In this document: one piece after another, positions 1 to 7,116 of the stretch
How the letters are laid out: each line of letters opens with the position of its first letter
Numbering within the stretch: position 1 is the first letter of the stretch
Assembly: GCA_963808455.1 (NCBI GenBank)
Contig: CAWEHT010000384.1
Span: forward strand, 1 to 14,411
Direction of reading: 5' to 3'
DNA length: 14,411 nucleotides
DNA from: CAWEHT01 sp963808455
Lineage (GTDB): Bacteria > Chloroflexota > Anaerolineae > CG2-30-64-16
Translations under genes and position numbers: made by a program
Notes under the pieces: model-generated
Database searches by the model: none
Told to the model about the DNA's origin: nothing
What the model saw: the letters and a program-made list of their open reading frames with translations, nothing else

Positions 1-105
1 TCGAACATCATCATTCTTTCCGACCGTGGCCTCAGCGCCGAAAACGCGCCCATACCCCGACTGCCCGCTCAACGACCTTTGCCCCTCTCGCCGTCCTACT
101 TTTGA
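1..105 (+). pseudogene. gltB: Fragment of glutamate synthase large subunit (GltB-like)
   Basis: The first 19 codons read SNIIILSDRGLSAENAPIP, which fits the central-domain segment of the ferredoxin/NADPH glutamate synthase large chain (family pattern: IL-SDR, then a proline-rich IP before a conserved AVHHHL stretch). After about position 57 the match stops: the frame continues as RLPAQRPLPL and ends at TGA 103-105, with none of the expected AVHHHL segment in any frame. Glutamate synthase large chains are about 1,500 residues and this motif is internal, so this is a broken piece and not a gene end. Beyond it lies an opposite-strand glgC start, so the junction is either a rearrangement or a chimeric assembly. 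Recognition rests on one short motif. Confidence 0.5.
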
Positions 106-273
106 ACAGCGCAATAAAATGGCCGCCGCGATTTCTCGCCACGGCCCATTGTTCTTAGTGGGCGGCAACCTGGAGGTGCCGGCAAACGACACCGCCGGCT
201 TGGCACGAACGTCGGCCAGCACACCCAGCCGGGTGCCCGCGCCGCCGGCCAGAATCATGGCTACTACACGCAT
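1..273 (-). pseudogene. glgC: glgC 5' end (glucose-1-phosphate adenylyltransferase), broken after ~33 codons
   Basis: ATG at 273-271 starts MRVVAMILAGGAGTRLGVLA, followed by ADVRAKPAVSFAG. This is the N-terminal nucleotide-binding signature of ADP-glucose pyrophosphorylase (GGxGTRL, then KPAVxFAG), which makes ADP-glucose for glycogen synthesis. A GAGGAG Shine-Dalgarno lies about 8 bases upstream and a promoter at 357-329. The next family segment should be a (K/R)xRIIDFxLSNC stretch. Instead, after roughly position 175, the frame reads SRLPPTKNNGPW and stays open to the window edge without recognisable GlgC sequence, in this or the other frames. So the 5' end and its control region look genuine, and the body of the gene is missing or replaced. 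Where real homology ends is uncertain by a few codons. Confidence 0.65.
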
Positions 274-328
274 AGACGGCACTCCTCGTACGGCGGTAGC
301 GATTGCGGTGCGCGCAGAATACTGATGG

Positions 329-357
329 TTTGTATCACCAAAGGTGCCAGAGGTCAA
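329..357 (-). promoter_or_regulatory. Sigma70-type promoter for glgC
   Basis: On the minus strand TTGACC (357-352) and TACAAA (334-329) are 17 bases apart, giving a start site near 322 and a leader of about 50 bases before the glgC ATG at 273. The -35 box matches consensus at 5 of 6 positions and the -10 box at 4 of 6. It lies back to back with the rpsT promoter. Confidence 0.5.
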
Positions 358-360
358 TAT

Positions 361-389
361 TGGACAAACGAGATCGCTTGCGCTATATT
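361..389 (+). promoter_or_regulatory. Sigma70-type promoter for rpsT
   Basis: TGGACA (361-366) and TATATT (384-389) are 17 bases apart, each 5 of 6 against consensus. The predicted start is near 396, leaving a leader of about 30 bases that carries the GGAGG Shine-Dalgarno at 415-419. Only three bases separate this -35 box from the glgC -35 box on the other strand. Confidence 0.6.
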
Positions 390-426
390 TGGCAGGATCA
401 TGAGTTTCCCTAACGGAGGCTGAAAG

Positions 427-711
427 TTGCCCGTCAAGAAGAAAAGTCTGTCTGTACTGAAGCGTATGCGGAGCAGTGCTCGCAAGGCCGTGGCTCGGGG
501 TATCGTTCGGACGAGCACCAGGACTTACATCAAGAAGGCCCGACAGCTCATCACTGCCGGTCGTGCCGACGAGGCTGCCGCAGCCGTGCAGATCGCGGTA
601 AGTGCGCTAGACAAGGCTGCGCAAAAGGGTGTAATTCACAAGAACAATGCGGCGTGCCGCAAAGCACGGCTGGCTGCCGCTTTGCACAAGGTGCGGGAGA
701 CTGCTGTCTAA
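427..711 (+). CDS. rpsT: 30S ribosomal protein S20
   Basis: S20 is a primary 16S rRNA-binding protein of the small ribosomal subunit. The 94-residue product is lysine/arginine/alanine-rich and all-helical in character. It carries the family hallmark near residues 59-74 (VSALDKAAQKGVIHKN), followed by a basic tail (CRKARLAAALHKV). Length is close to the usual 85-95. The start is the TTG at 427, chosen because GGAGG (415-419) sits 7 bases upstream and the product begins PVKKKS, the expected basic N-terminus. The gene is monocistronic: it has its own promoter and is followed by a strong hairpin before a convergent gene. A TTG start on a highly expressed ribosomal gene is slightly unusual; S20 is known to use a weak UUG start in E. 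coli, where it supports autoregulation, so this may be functional. Confidence 0.95.
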   Translation: MPVKKKSLSVLKRMRSSARKAVARGIVRTSTRTYIKKARQLITAGRADEAAAAVQIAVSALDKAAQKGVIHKNNAACRKARLAAALHKVRETAV

Positions 712-763
712 CGTTCCCGACCCTGCCCTCTTGAAGGGGCTTTATCGTGTTATATCTACCTTG

Positions 764-796
764 AGAAACCCGGGCCCGCTTGGGCACCGGGTTTCT
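764..796. terminator. Shared hairpin between convergent rpsT and regulator gene
   Basis: AGAAACCCGG (764-773) pairs perfectly with CCGGGTTTCT (787-796). Inside, GCCC (774-777) pairs with GGGC (782-785), leaving a four-base loop and one bulged A. The hairpin lies in the gap between the rpsT stop (711) and the regulator stop (801, minus), so it can serve both transcripts. Neither side has a long T tract, so it could act as a weak bidirectional terminator or as an RNA 3'-end stabiliser. A smaller hairpin at 725-740 followed by TTTAT may add to rpsT termination. Confidence 0.6.
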
Positions 797-800
797 ATGG

Positions 801-1537
801 TTATTTGACCTCGGCCGGCTCGTCTGCGAGCGGTTCCTCGACGGGCGACATGACCTGCACCGGCTCATCGATCACCAGAACATAGCCAATCCCGCGTTTG
901 GTCAGCAGAAACATGGGATGCTTTGGGTTCACCTCGATCTTCTCGCGCAGCCACCGGATGTGGACATCCAGTGTGCGGGTATCGCCTACATATCTCGTTT
1001 CCCAGATCAGGCTCATCAGGTCTCCACGTGAGATGACCTGGTTCGGTCGCTCCATGAAGGAGGCGAGCAGCTTGGTCTGTTTGGGCGTAAGGTGATGCAC
1101 ACCGGCAGGACCCGTGATCGTTCTGCCCAACACATCGAGCCGAAACTCGCCTGCCTCAATGACCCGAGGTGCCGGGTCCTGGAACAGAGCGAACAATGAC
1201 CTGCGCAATTTTTGAATCGAGAAAGGATGATGCAGGCGAATCTCGCACGGGATGTCGCCCACAGTGTCGTCCGAAACGACTAGGCGCCGGACGCTGGGCA
1301 AACGGATCGCGAGGAACCGGCAGAGGCGCGCCGTTTGAAAAATGTCCTCGGACATCGTTGATGATGACTACCTGCGGTTGCATCTCCACAGCCTTTTCCA
1401 GGCCGGCCTTCTGGCTCTGGGCAAAAGCCATGACGATTCCCTCGCGGTCGGAGTTGTTCCCACAGCTTCTGATGGGCCGGGTCGATCCGTCCAATGTGGA
1501 GCACCAGGAGAGGCTTGGATTTTGGCTCTCGGCCCAT
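801..1537 (-). CDS. OmpR/PhoB-type winged-helix response regulator with degenerate receiver (two frame breaks)
   Basis: Predicted DNA-binding transcriptional regulator, about 245 residues when joined. The C-terminal third is a clear Trans_reg_C winged helix: GEFRLDVLGRTI, LTPKQTKLLASFMERPNQV, then DVHIRWLREKIE and the wing TKRGIGYVL. The N-terminal ~120 residues follow the receiver fold (KPLLVLHIGRID, VVIINDV, RLVVSDD, HHPFS), but the paired acidic residues after strand 1, the phospho-acceptor aspartate and the KPF lysine look substituted. The protein spans three frames. Removing one C at 1446-1447 restores EQLRREGIVMAF, and removing one C at 1350-1351 restores NDVEDIFQTARL, so both breaks look like single extra bases. 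ATG 1537 is preferred because AAGGAG (1553-1548) lies 10 bases upstream. It has its own promoter and shares the hairpin at 764-796 at its 3' end. No histidine kinase lies nearby. Confidence 0.8.
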
Positions 1538-1573
1538 GCTTGCACTGCTCCTTAAAGGTCTGCCAGTGCTACC

Positions 1574-1602
1574 ATTATATCGTGCACGTCTCGAAATGGC
1601 AA
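1574..1602 (-). promoter_or_regulatory. Sigma70-type promoter of the response-regulator gene
   Basis: On the minus strand TTGCCA (1602-1597) and a perfect TATAAT (1579-1574) are 17 bases apart. The predicted start is near 1567, about 30 bases before the ATG at 1537. This is the best promoter match in the window. Confidence 0.7.
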
Positions 1603-1680
1603 TCGGTGTCTCCGGGCTGCGGACAGCGCAGGCGAAGGGCAAACGCGCTCTGGCTGCTCGCATTCTCCATCGCGATGGCT

Positions 1681-1708
1681 TTGACTTTCAGATCGCGGAT
1701 GGTAAAAT
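1681..1708 (+). promoter_or_regulatory. Promoter of the mannosyltransferase gene, giving a near-leaderless mRNA
   Basis: TTGACT (1681-1686) and TAAAAT (1703-1708) are 16 bases apart, each 5 of 6 against consensus. Start is predicted at about 1715-1719, on or just before the ATG at 1719, and no Shine-Dalgarno is visible before that ATG. The transcript would therefore be leaderless or nearly so. It is divergent from the regulator promoter about 80 bases away. Confidence 0.5.
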
Positions 1709-1718
1709 ATATGACACT

Positions 1719-2508
1719 ATGGACTCTGAGCAAGCTCCCGGCGGTTCCTCGCTCGCCAAGACGGTCGTGGTCGTTCCCACCTATAACGAAGCATCCAACC
1801 TCCCAACTCTGGTGGGTGAGTTGATGGCGCTGGCCGTCCCCGGTCTGGAGGTGCTGATAGTTGACGACAACTCACCCGACGGCACCGGCCAGGTTGCAGA
1901 CACGCTTGCGTCGCGTTTCAATGGGGCCATCCGTGTGTTGCATCGCCCGGAAAAGGAAGGTCTCGGCAGGGCCTATGTGGATGGCATGAGCCGGGCTTTG
2001 GAAGCTGGAGCCGATTATGTCGTGCAGATGGACGCTGACTTCTCGCACCCCCTCCGAACGATTCCCGAGATGCTGGCGGCAATCAAGGATTGCGACGTGG
2101 TTGTGGGCTCCCGATACGTGGTGGGGAGCCAGCTCGACGAGCGTTGGGGCTGGTCGCGCCGGCTCTTGAGCTGGTGGGCTAACGAAGTCTGGTCACGCAG
2201 CATCCTTGGGCTCAAGGCGCAGGACATAACGGCAGGTTTTAGATGTTGGCGTCGCGCGACGCTGCTGGGCATTGGGTTGAACCAGGTCAAGTCTAAGGGC
2301 TGCGCGTTCCAAGTTGAAATGACGTACCTCACTGAACGCCTCGGCTATCGATACGAAGAGATCCCGATCAATTTTGAGGATAGGCGCGTCGGTCAATCGA
2401 AAATGGGCTTTGTCGTGCAGATTCAAGGCGCGATCGAACGTCCTGAAGATCTGGTGGTATCATCGTCGAGCTTATAGGCAGACCCCCGAAGCTGAGCCCC
2501 AACACTGA
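1719..2508 (+). CDS. Polyprenol monophosphomannose synthase-like GT2 glycosyltransferase (one 3' frame break)
   Basis: Family 2 glycosyltransferase of the dolichol/polyprenol-phosphate mannosyltransferase (DPM1) type. Such enzymes move mannose (or glucose) from a nucleotide sugar to a polyprenyl phosphate at the cytoplasmic membrane face. Visible motifs are VVVVPTYNEASNL (16-28), VDDNSPDGTG (48-57), the metal-binding QMDADFSHP with D105/D107, VVVGSRYV (127-134), DITAGFRCWR (169-178) and the late family motif DRRVGQSKM. There is no C-terminal membrane domain, as in short bacterial forms. The original frame ends at TAG 2475-2477 with an unconvincing tail, whereas the +1 frame from about 2425 reads VLKIWWYHRRAYR, a usual C-terminus for this family, and ends at TGA 2506-2508. 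I therefore take 2508 as the end and infer one extra base at 2421-2445. The start at 1719 is set by the promoter and the protein alignment. It lies 55 bases before the YfhO gene, probably co-transcribed. Confidence 0.88.
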
Positions 2509-2563
2509 TCAAAGGCAAAGTCAGAGACCGCGGACAATCTCAGAGGCAGGAGGCAGTCTGACA

Positions 2564-5531
2564 TTGAAGAACGGCCGCAGGCTCGACATTCTGATCGGCA
2601 TTTTCTTGCTCTTGCTGCCCCTGCTGTGGTTCGCGCCACAGGCGCTGGGTCACAAGACCCTGCTTCCAGCCGACAACCTCTTCAGCTTTGCGCCGTGGTC
2701 CAGCTATTCGGCGCAGATGGGCGTAACTGTACCGCAGAATCACCTGCTGAGCGACCTGATCCTTGAGAACTACCCCTGGAAATCGTTCCTGAAGGAAGCC
2801 ATCAGCTCCCGGCAACTGCCGCTGTGGAACTCGCGTTTGCTCGCCGGCGTGCCGTTCCTGGCCGATGGCCAGCACTCTGGCCTGTATCCTCTCAGCATCA
2901 TTTTTTACTTGCTACCTCTCTGGCGGGCCTACGGCGTTTTCACATGGCTTCAGCTAGGTGTGGCCGCCTGTGGCATGTACCTGTTTTGCCGCGTGCTGCG
3001 GCTGCGCCGGCCTTCAGCCACCCTCGCCGCGGTGGCCTTCACATTCTCGGGCTTTTACATCGTCAGCGTCAACTTCACGATGATGATCGCCGCGGCGGCC
3101 TGGTTGCCGTACATCCTGGCGGTCATCGAGTTGATGGTTTGTGGTGCCGAAGGAGAATTGGGCCTTCGGCCCGGCGGTGGCCCGCGCCCGCTGCGGCAGA
3201 GCGAACCTGGCGTCATCGATGCCCCTGGCAGCACCTCCGAGCCCGCGTGGGCTTCTGTCCCCGCAAGTTCATGGGCCCCACTTCTTGCTGTGGCGGGTGC
3301 ACTGTTGGTCGGCATCCAGTGCCTGGCCGGCCATGTCGAGATTACCTATTACGTCCTGATTGTGAGTGCGTTCTATGCCGCATGGCGGCTGGTCGTCCTG
3401 GCCCGGGCGAGTTTGCGGGCGCGGCAAGGCAGCCAGACCGCTGGCGGGTCGCTGTCCGCTGCTTCGGCTCACGGTCTGGCTCGTCGCCATGGTCGTGCTG
3501 GGCGTGGCGTTGGGCGCGGTGCAGCTTGGACCGATGTACGAGCTGGCAACTGGGAATTTCCGCCAGGGCTCGACGACTCTGGCGCAGGTTCGGAACTGGG
3601 CATGGCCCGCACGCCAACTCATCACGTTCCTCTTGCCGGACGCATTCGGCAACCCTTCGCAGCACGCCTATTTCGATATCTGGACCCGCGGTTGGGTGCC
3701 CGCCACGGTCAACGCCCTTGGCCAGCCGCTGAAGGATATCACAGCCGGATCAATCGATTGGGGCACGAAGAACTACGTCGAGGGGGCCAATTACCTGGGC
3801 CTCATAACGCTGCTGCTGGCCGCGCTGGCCGTATTGGCAACCATCGGACTTGGCAACGCTCGAGCCCGGGGCCGCTCTGCCGGTAAGGCCAGACTCACGG
3901 CCGCAGCGAGCCCGGGTGGGCCTAAAGAGGGCGCCGCCGCGGCCTCCCCTTGCCCGGATGGGCTGCTGCCTCAACGGGCAACGCTGTATGTGGCTCTTTT
4001 TGCCACCCTGGCGGTGCTCTCGCTGCTGTTTGCTTTCGGCACGCCTCTTTACGCGGTCCTTTACTACCTGCTTCCCGGCTACAAGCAACTCCATTCAGCC
4101 TTCCGCTGGGTTTACCCGTACACGTTGAGCATGGCAGTCCTGGCGGGCTTCGGCATGGACTTCCTCTTGGCTGAGGGGCCAGCCTTGATCAGACGCACCG
4201 CGTGGTACTCTGGGGCGATCGGGGTCGCAGCGGGGTTCCTGGTGTTGCTCCTTGTGGGGATGAGCCTGGTGGTGCGTGGGCCATTCCTGCATATAGGGCA
4301 GCGCATCCTGGATGGCTCGGATCTGGCGCAGCGAGAGGGGCTTTGCCAATGCGGCCATGGCCTGGAGTTACGAGGCCATGGGCCTGTTTCGTTTTGGGAT
4401 CATGGCTGCCCTGGCCGGCGGAATCCTGCTGTGGGGCACCCTCGGCAAGGGGAAAGCAAACAGAGAGAATGGGGAGGGCGGCTCTCTTTCTGCTGATCCT
4501 TCCAACGGGGCGCGGGCATTTCCCCTTTGGTCGCTGGCCGCCATTGCCCTGCTTATCGCCGACCTGTGGTGGATGGGGCACGGCTTCAATCCGGCCGTCG
4601 ATCCCAAGCTATTGGCCTTCAAGCCGCCCGTGGTTACCTGGCTACAGAATCAGCAGACACCGGATCAACCCTGGCGGCTCACAGCCTACGCGACACCGGG
4701 CGACGAGCAGCTGTTCCTGGCCAACGTCGGCATGGTGTACGGGCTGGAAGATGTGCGCGGCTATGATTCGAACATCCCTGAGCAGTACGCAGCCTATATG
4801 GCGCGCTATCAGCCGCAGACCGACTTGCAGTACAACCGCATCGCGCCGAGCTACGCCCAGGTCAACGGACAGCCTGATCCAGGGGCCCTCGACAACAAGC
4901 TGATCGATCTCTTGGGCGTGCGCTACGTGCTGAGCACCAAGGAGATCACCGATCCGGCCTACAAGCTCGTCTACAATCAGGAGGTCAAGGTCTACCAGAA
5001 CGCGCGTGCCTTTCCGCGGGCATTTGTAGTGCCTGGAGCGGTGGCCGCGACAGATCAGGCCTCGGCTCTAGACCGGCTGGCAGACCCTGTGATCCACATC
5101 AGTCCGTGGTCGTCGAGGGGACGGAAGGCGCGCTTCCGGCGCCCGGCTCGCCTCAGGTGGCCGACGCGCACATCAGCAAGACCACATTCAAGGAAGTCTA
5201 CGTCGATGTGAACCTGTCTGACCGCGGCTGGCTCGTGCTTGCAAACAACTTCGCTCCTGGCTGGAAGGCCTATCTACGCCCGTTCGGCAGCCAGGGCGAG
5301 GGAATGAACGGCCAGGGCCAGGCGATAGAGACCCAGCTGCCATTGTATCGTGCAGACGGTACCTTTCAGGCTGTGTATCTGCCCACCGCCGGGCAGTGGA
5401 CGATCCGCTTTACCTATTCTCCCCGTGGTTTCCTGCTCGGCGGCTATGCCACCTTCTTGGCCCTGATTATCCTGCTGATCGTGGTTGGCTTTTGGGCCTG
5501 GGGCCGCTACTACAAGGGCGAGCGCAGCGAA
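2564..5531 (+). CDS. YfhO-family multi-pass membrane protein, GT-C-like (three frame breaks; runs in frame into flippase)
   Basis: Large integral membrane protein of the YfhO family, thought to be GT-C-fold glycosyltransferases using polyprenyl-linked sugars; exact substrate unknown. A first membrane helix (8-28) is followed by an external loop with LLPADN and LSDLILENYPW, where D64 is a candidate catalytic acid. Then come LPLWNSRLLAGVPFLADGQ, many hydrophobic helices, a soluble region with GYDSNIPEQY and LGVRYVLST, a beta-rich domain with APGWKAY, and a last helix near 5430-5500. Frame breaks lie at about 3405-3470, 4331-4340 and 5098-5102. The joined frames give continuous YfhO-like protein. 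TTG 2564 is chosen because AGGAGG (2548-2553) lies 10 bases upstream. Long Gly/Pro/Ala-rich loops occur around 3145-3260, 3855-3960 and 4440-4510. No stop separates this from the flippase: the frame runs from the final helix through RYYKGERSEVATVAKN. The 5531 boundary is a domain boundary only. Confidence 0.82.
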
Positions 5532-7023
5532 GTGGCCACCGTGGCCAAGAACAGCGTCGTTCAGGTCGCCCTGTCATTCATGAACAAGGGTATCGACTTC
5601 GCCTTCGCCATGCTGCGCTTGCGTATCCTGAGCCCCGGCGGCGAGGGCAGCTACACCCTTGCGATCAACTTCTATACCGTTTTCGAAATCATCACACGCT
5701 TCGGCCTCGGCACTTTGCTGACCCGCGACGTGGCGCAAGATCGCTCGCAAGCCCGTCGCTACTTGCACAACGTCGTGGCGCTGCGTGTTGGATTGTGGCT
5801 GGCCAGCTTGCCTTTCGTGTTTGGCGCGGGCTTACTACTACCACGTGCGCGGGCGCCTGACGTCGGAAGAGGCGCAAGCCATCGCCATCTTCATCGGGGC
5901 GCTTTTCTTCGCGGACCTTGCCGACGCCGTAACTTCGGTCTTCAATGCCTTCGAGAAGATGGAATACCCGGCGGGTCTGTCGACTGCCACCGAGGTGGGG
6001 AAAGTCGCCCTCGGGGGCCTCGTGCTGTTGCCGCCTCTCAACCTGGGGTTTGTGGGCTTGTCGTGGGTATCGTTGCTGATGAACGTGGTGCAGGTCATCT
6101 GGCTCTACGCAGTCATGCGGAGCCAGTTGCTGCCGGCCCAGCCTGGTCGTCGATCGATCGCGCTCGAGCTGCCTCTTCAACTCAAGATGTTGCGTGAATC
6201 GTACCCATTGATGATCAATAACTTGTTGGCCACGGTGTACTGGCGCATCAGTGTATGGGTCCTCTTCGACCTGGCCGGCGCTGTCGCCGTGGGCATCTTC
6301 TCCGCAGGCATGAAGTATGTGGACGGGCTGAACGTGATCCCGGCCTATTTCACGCTGGCCATCTTCCCCTTGATGAGCCGATATGCACGCTCCAGCAAGG
6401 AGGGCGTGGCACGAGCTTACCGCCTCGCCATGCAAGTGCTGTTTATCACGGCGTTGCCCGTAACTGTGTTCGTGACGTTCGCCGCGACGCCTATGATCAG
6501 TGTCTTGGGAGGCGCGGCTTACCTTCCCGATTCTGCCATCGCGTTATCGATCATGTTCTGGTCGGTCCCGATCGGTTTCATGAACTCCGTGACGCAATAC
6601 GCGCTCATTGCCGTGGGCCAGCAGCGCTTCCTGACCTGGGCCTTCATCATCGGGGTGCTGTTCACCGGGGCGGCCAACATAATATTCGTGCCCCGCTACG
6701 GTTACAGGGCCGCCGCTGCCATCATGATCCCCGCCGAATTGTCTTTGTTCATCTGCTTTTCGTGGGCAGTGCAACGTCACGTGGCCCGTATCTCCTGGCT
6801 CAAGTTGTGCGGGGCGCCCCTCGTGGCCGCGGTGGCTGACGCAGCCGTCGTGGGCGCTCTTCAGCGCGTGAGGATTGCGCTGGTTCCGGCCCTCGGTGCC
6901 GGCTTCCTGGCCTATCTTGTCCTGCTCGCCGTGCTGGGCACATTCCGTGACCCGGATCTGATGATGCTTTGGGCGCGCCTGGGTGCCCGGCGTCTGCCGT
7001 GGCAGCGACCGGCTACCCTTTAG
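5532..7023 (+). CDS. Wzx/MOP-type oligosaccharide flippase (one frame break), probably fused to the YfhO protein
   Basis: Polysaccharide-biosynthesis flippase of the MOP superfamily, expected to move lipid-linked glycans across the cytoplasmic membrane. It is about 497 residues with a dozen or more hydrophobic segments. VATVAKNSVVQVALSFMNKG is the usual flippase N-terminus, followed by ILSPGGEGSYTLAINFY, FGLGTLLTRDVAQ, FADLADAVTSVFNAFEKMEY, YPLMINNLLATVYWRISVWV and IFSAGMKYVDGLNVIPAYF. One extra G in GGG 5828-5830 breaks the frame; removing it gives VFGAAYYYHVRGRL. The stop is TAG 7021-7023. The start is unclear: GTG 5532 is the closest match to stand-alone flippases, with only a weak AAGGG (5514-5518) upstream. 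The YfhO frame also enters directly without a stop, so a single bifunctional polypeptide of about 1,487 residues is the simpler reading. Confidence 0.85.
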
Positions 7024-7034
7024 CCGGGTATTCT

Positions 7035-7072
7035 GGCCGCAAGTGGTCACTTTGTGGCCGGCGTAGTACAAT
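7035..7072 (+). promoter_or_regulatory. pfk promoter with overlapping inverted repeat (candidate operator)
   Basis: TGGTCA (7044-7049) and TACAAT (7067-7072) are 17 bases apart; the -10 is 5 of 6, the -35 only 4 of 6. Predicted start is near 7079. An inverted repeat covers the -35 box: GGCCGCAAGTG (7035-7045), two bases, then CACTTTGTGGCC (7048-7059), pairing with one bulge and one wobble or mismatch. It could be a repressor site or a hairpin ending the flippase transcript, but no T tract follows, so I favour an operator. It lies entirely in the 93-base gap between the flippase stop and the pfk start. Confidence 0.42.
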
Positions 7073-7116
7073 AGACGGGTACCAGAGATTCCATGAGCCC
7101 CGTGGGAGCGACATCG

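Noticed and set aside
26..325. Open frame of 99 codons on the plus strand across the glgC start region
   Set aside because: It lies opposite the recognisable glgC N-terminus and across both promoters, has no ribosome binding site and looks like no family.
551..868. Minus-strand open frame overlapping rpsT and the end of the regulator
   Set aside because: It is Arg/Ser/Pro-rich with no start signal, runs through the terminator hairpin and is antisense to the clear rpsT gene.
1535..1545. GTG at 1545-1543 as start of the regulator
   Set aside because: It is in the second of the three regulator frames. The early KPLLVLHIGRID segment lies in the frame of ATG 1537, so the GTG would lose the receiver N-terminus.
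5692..6435. 247-codon minus-strand open frame inside the flippase
   Set aside because: Long antisense frames are common in GC-rich genes. This one is His/Gln/Arg-rich, with no hydrophobic or family pattern, while the plus strand encodes a clear flippase.
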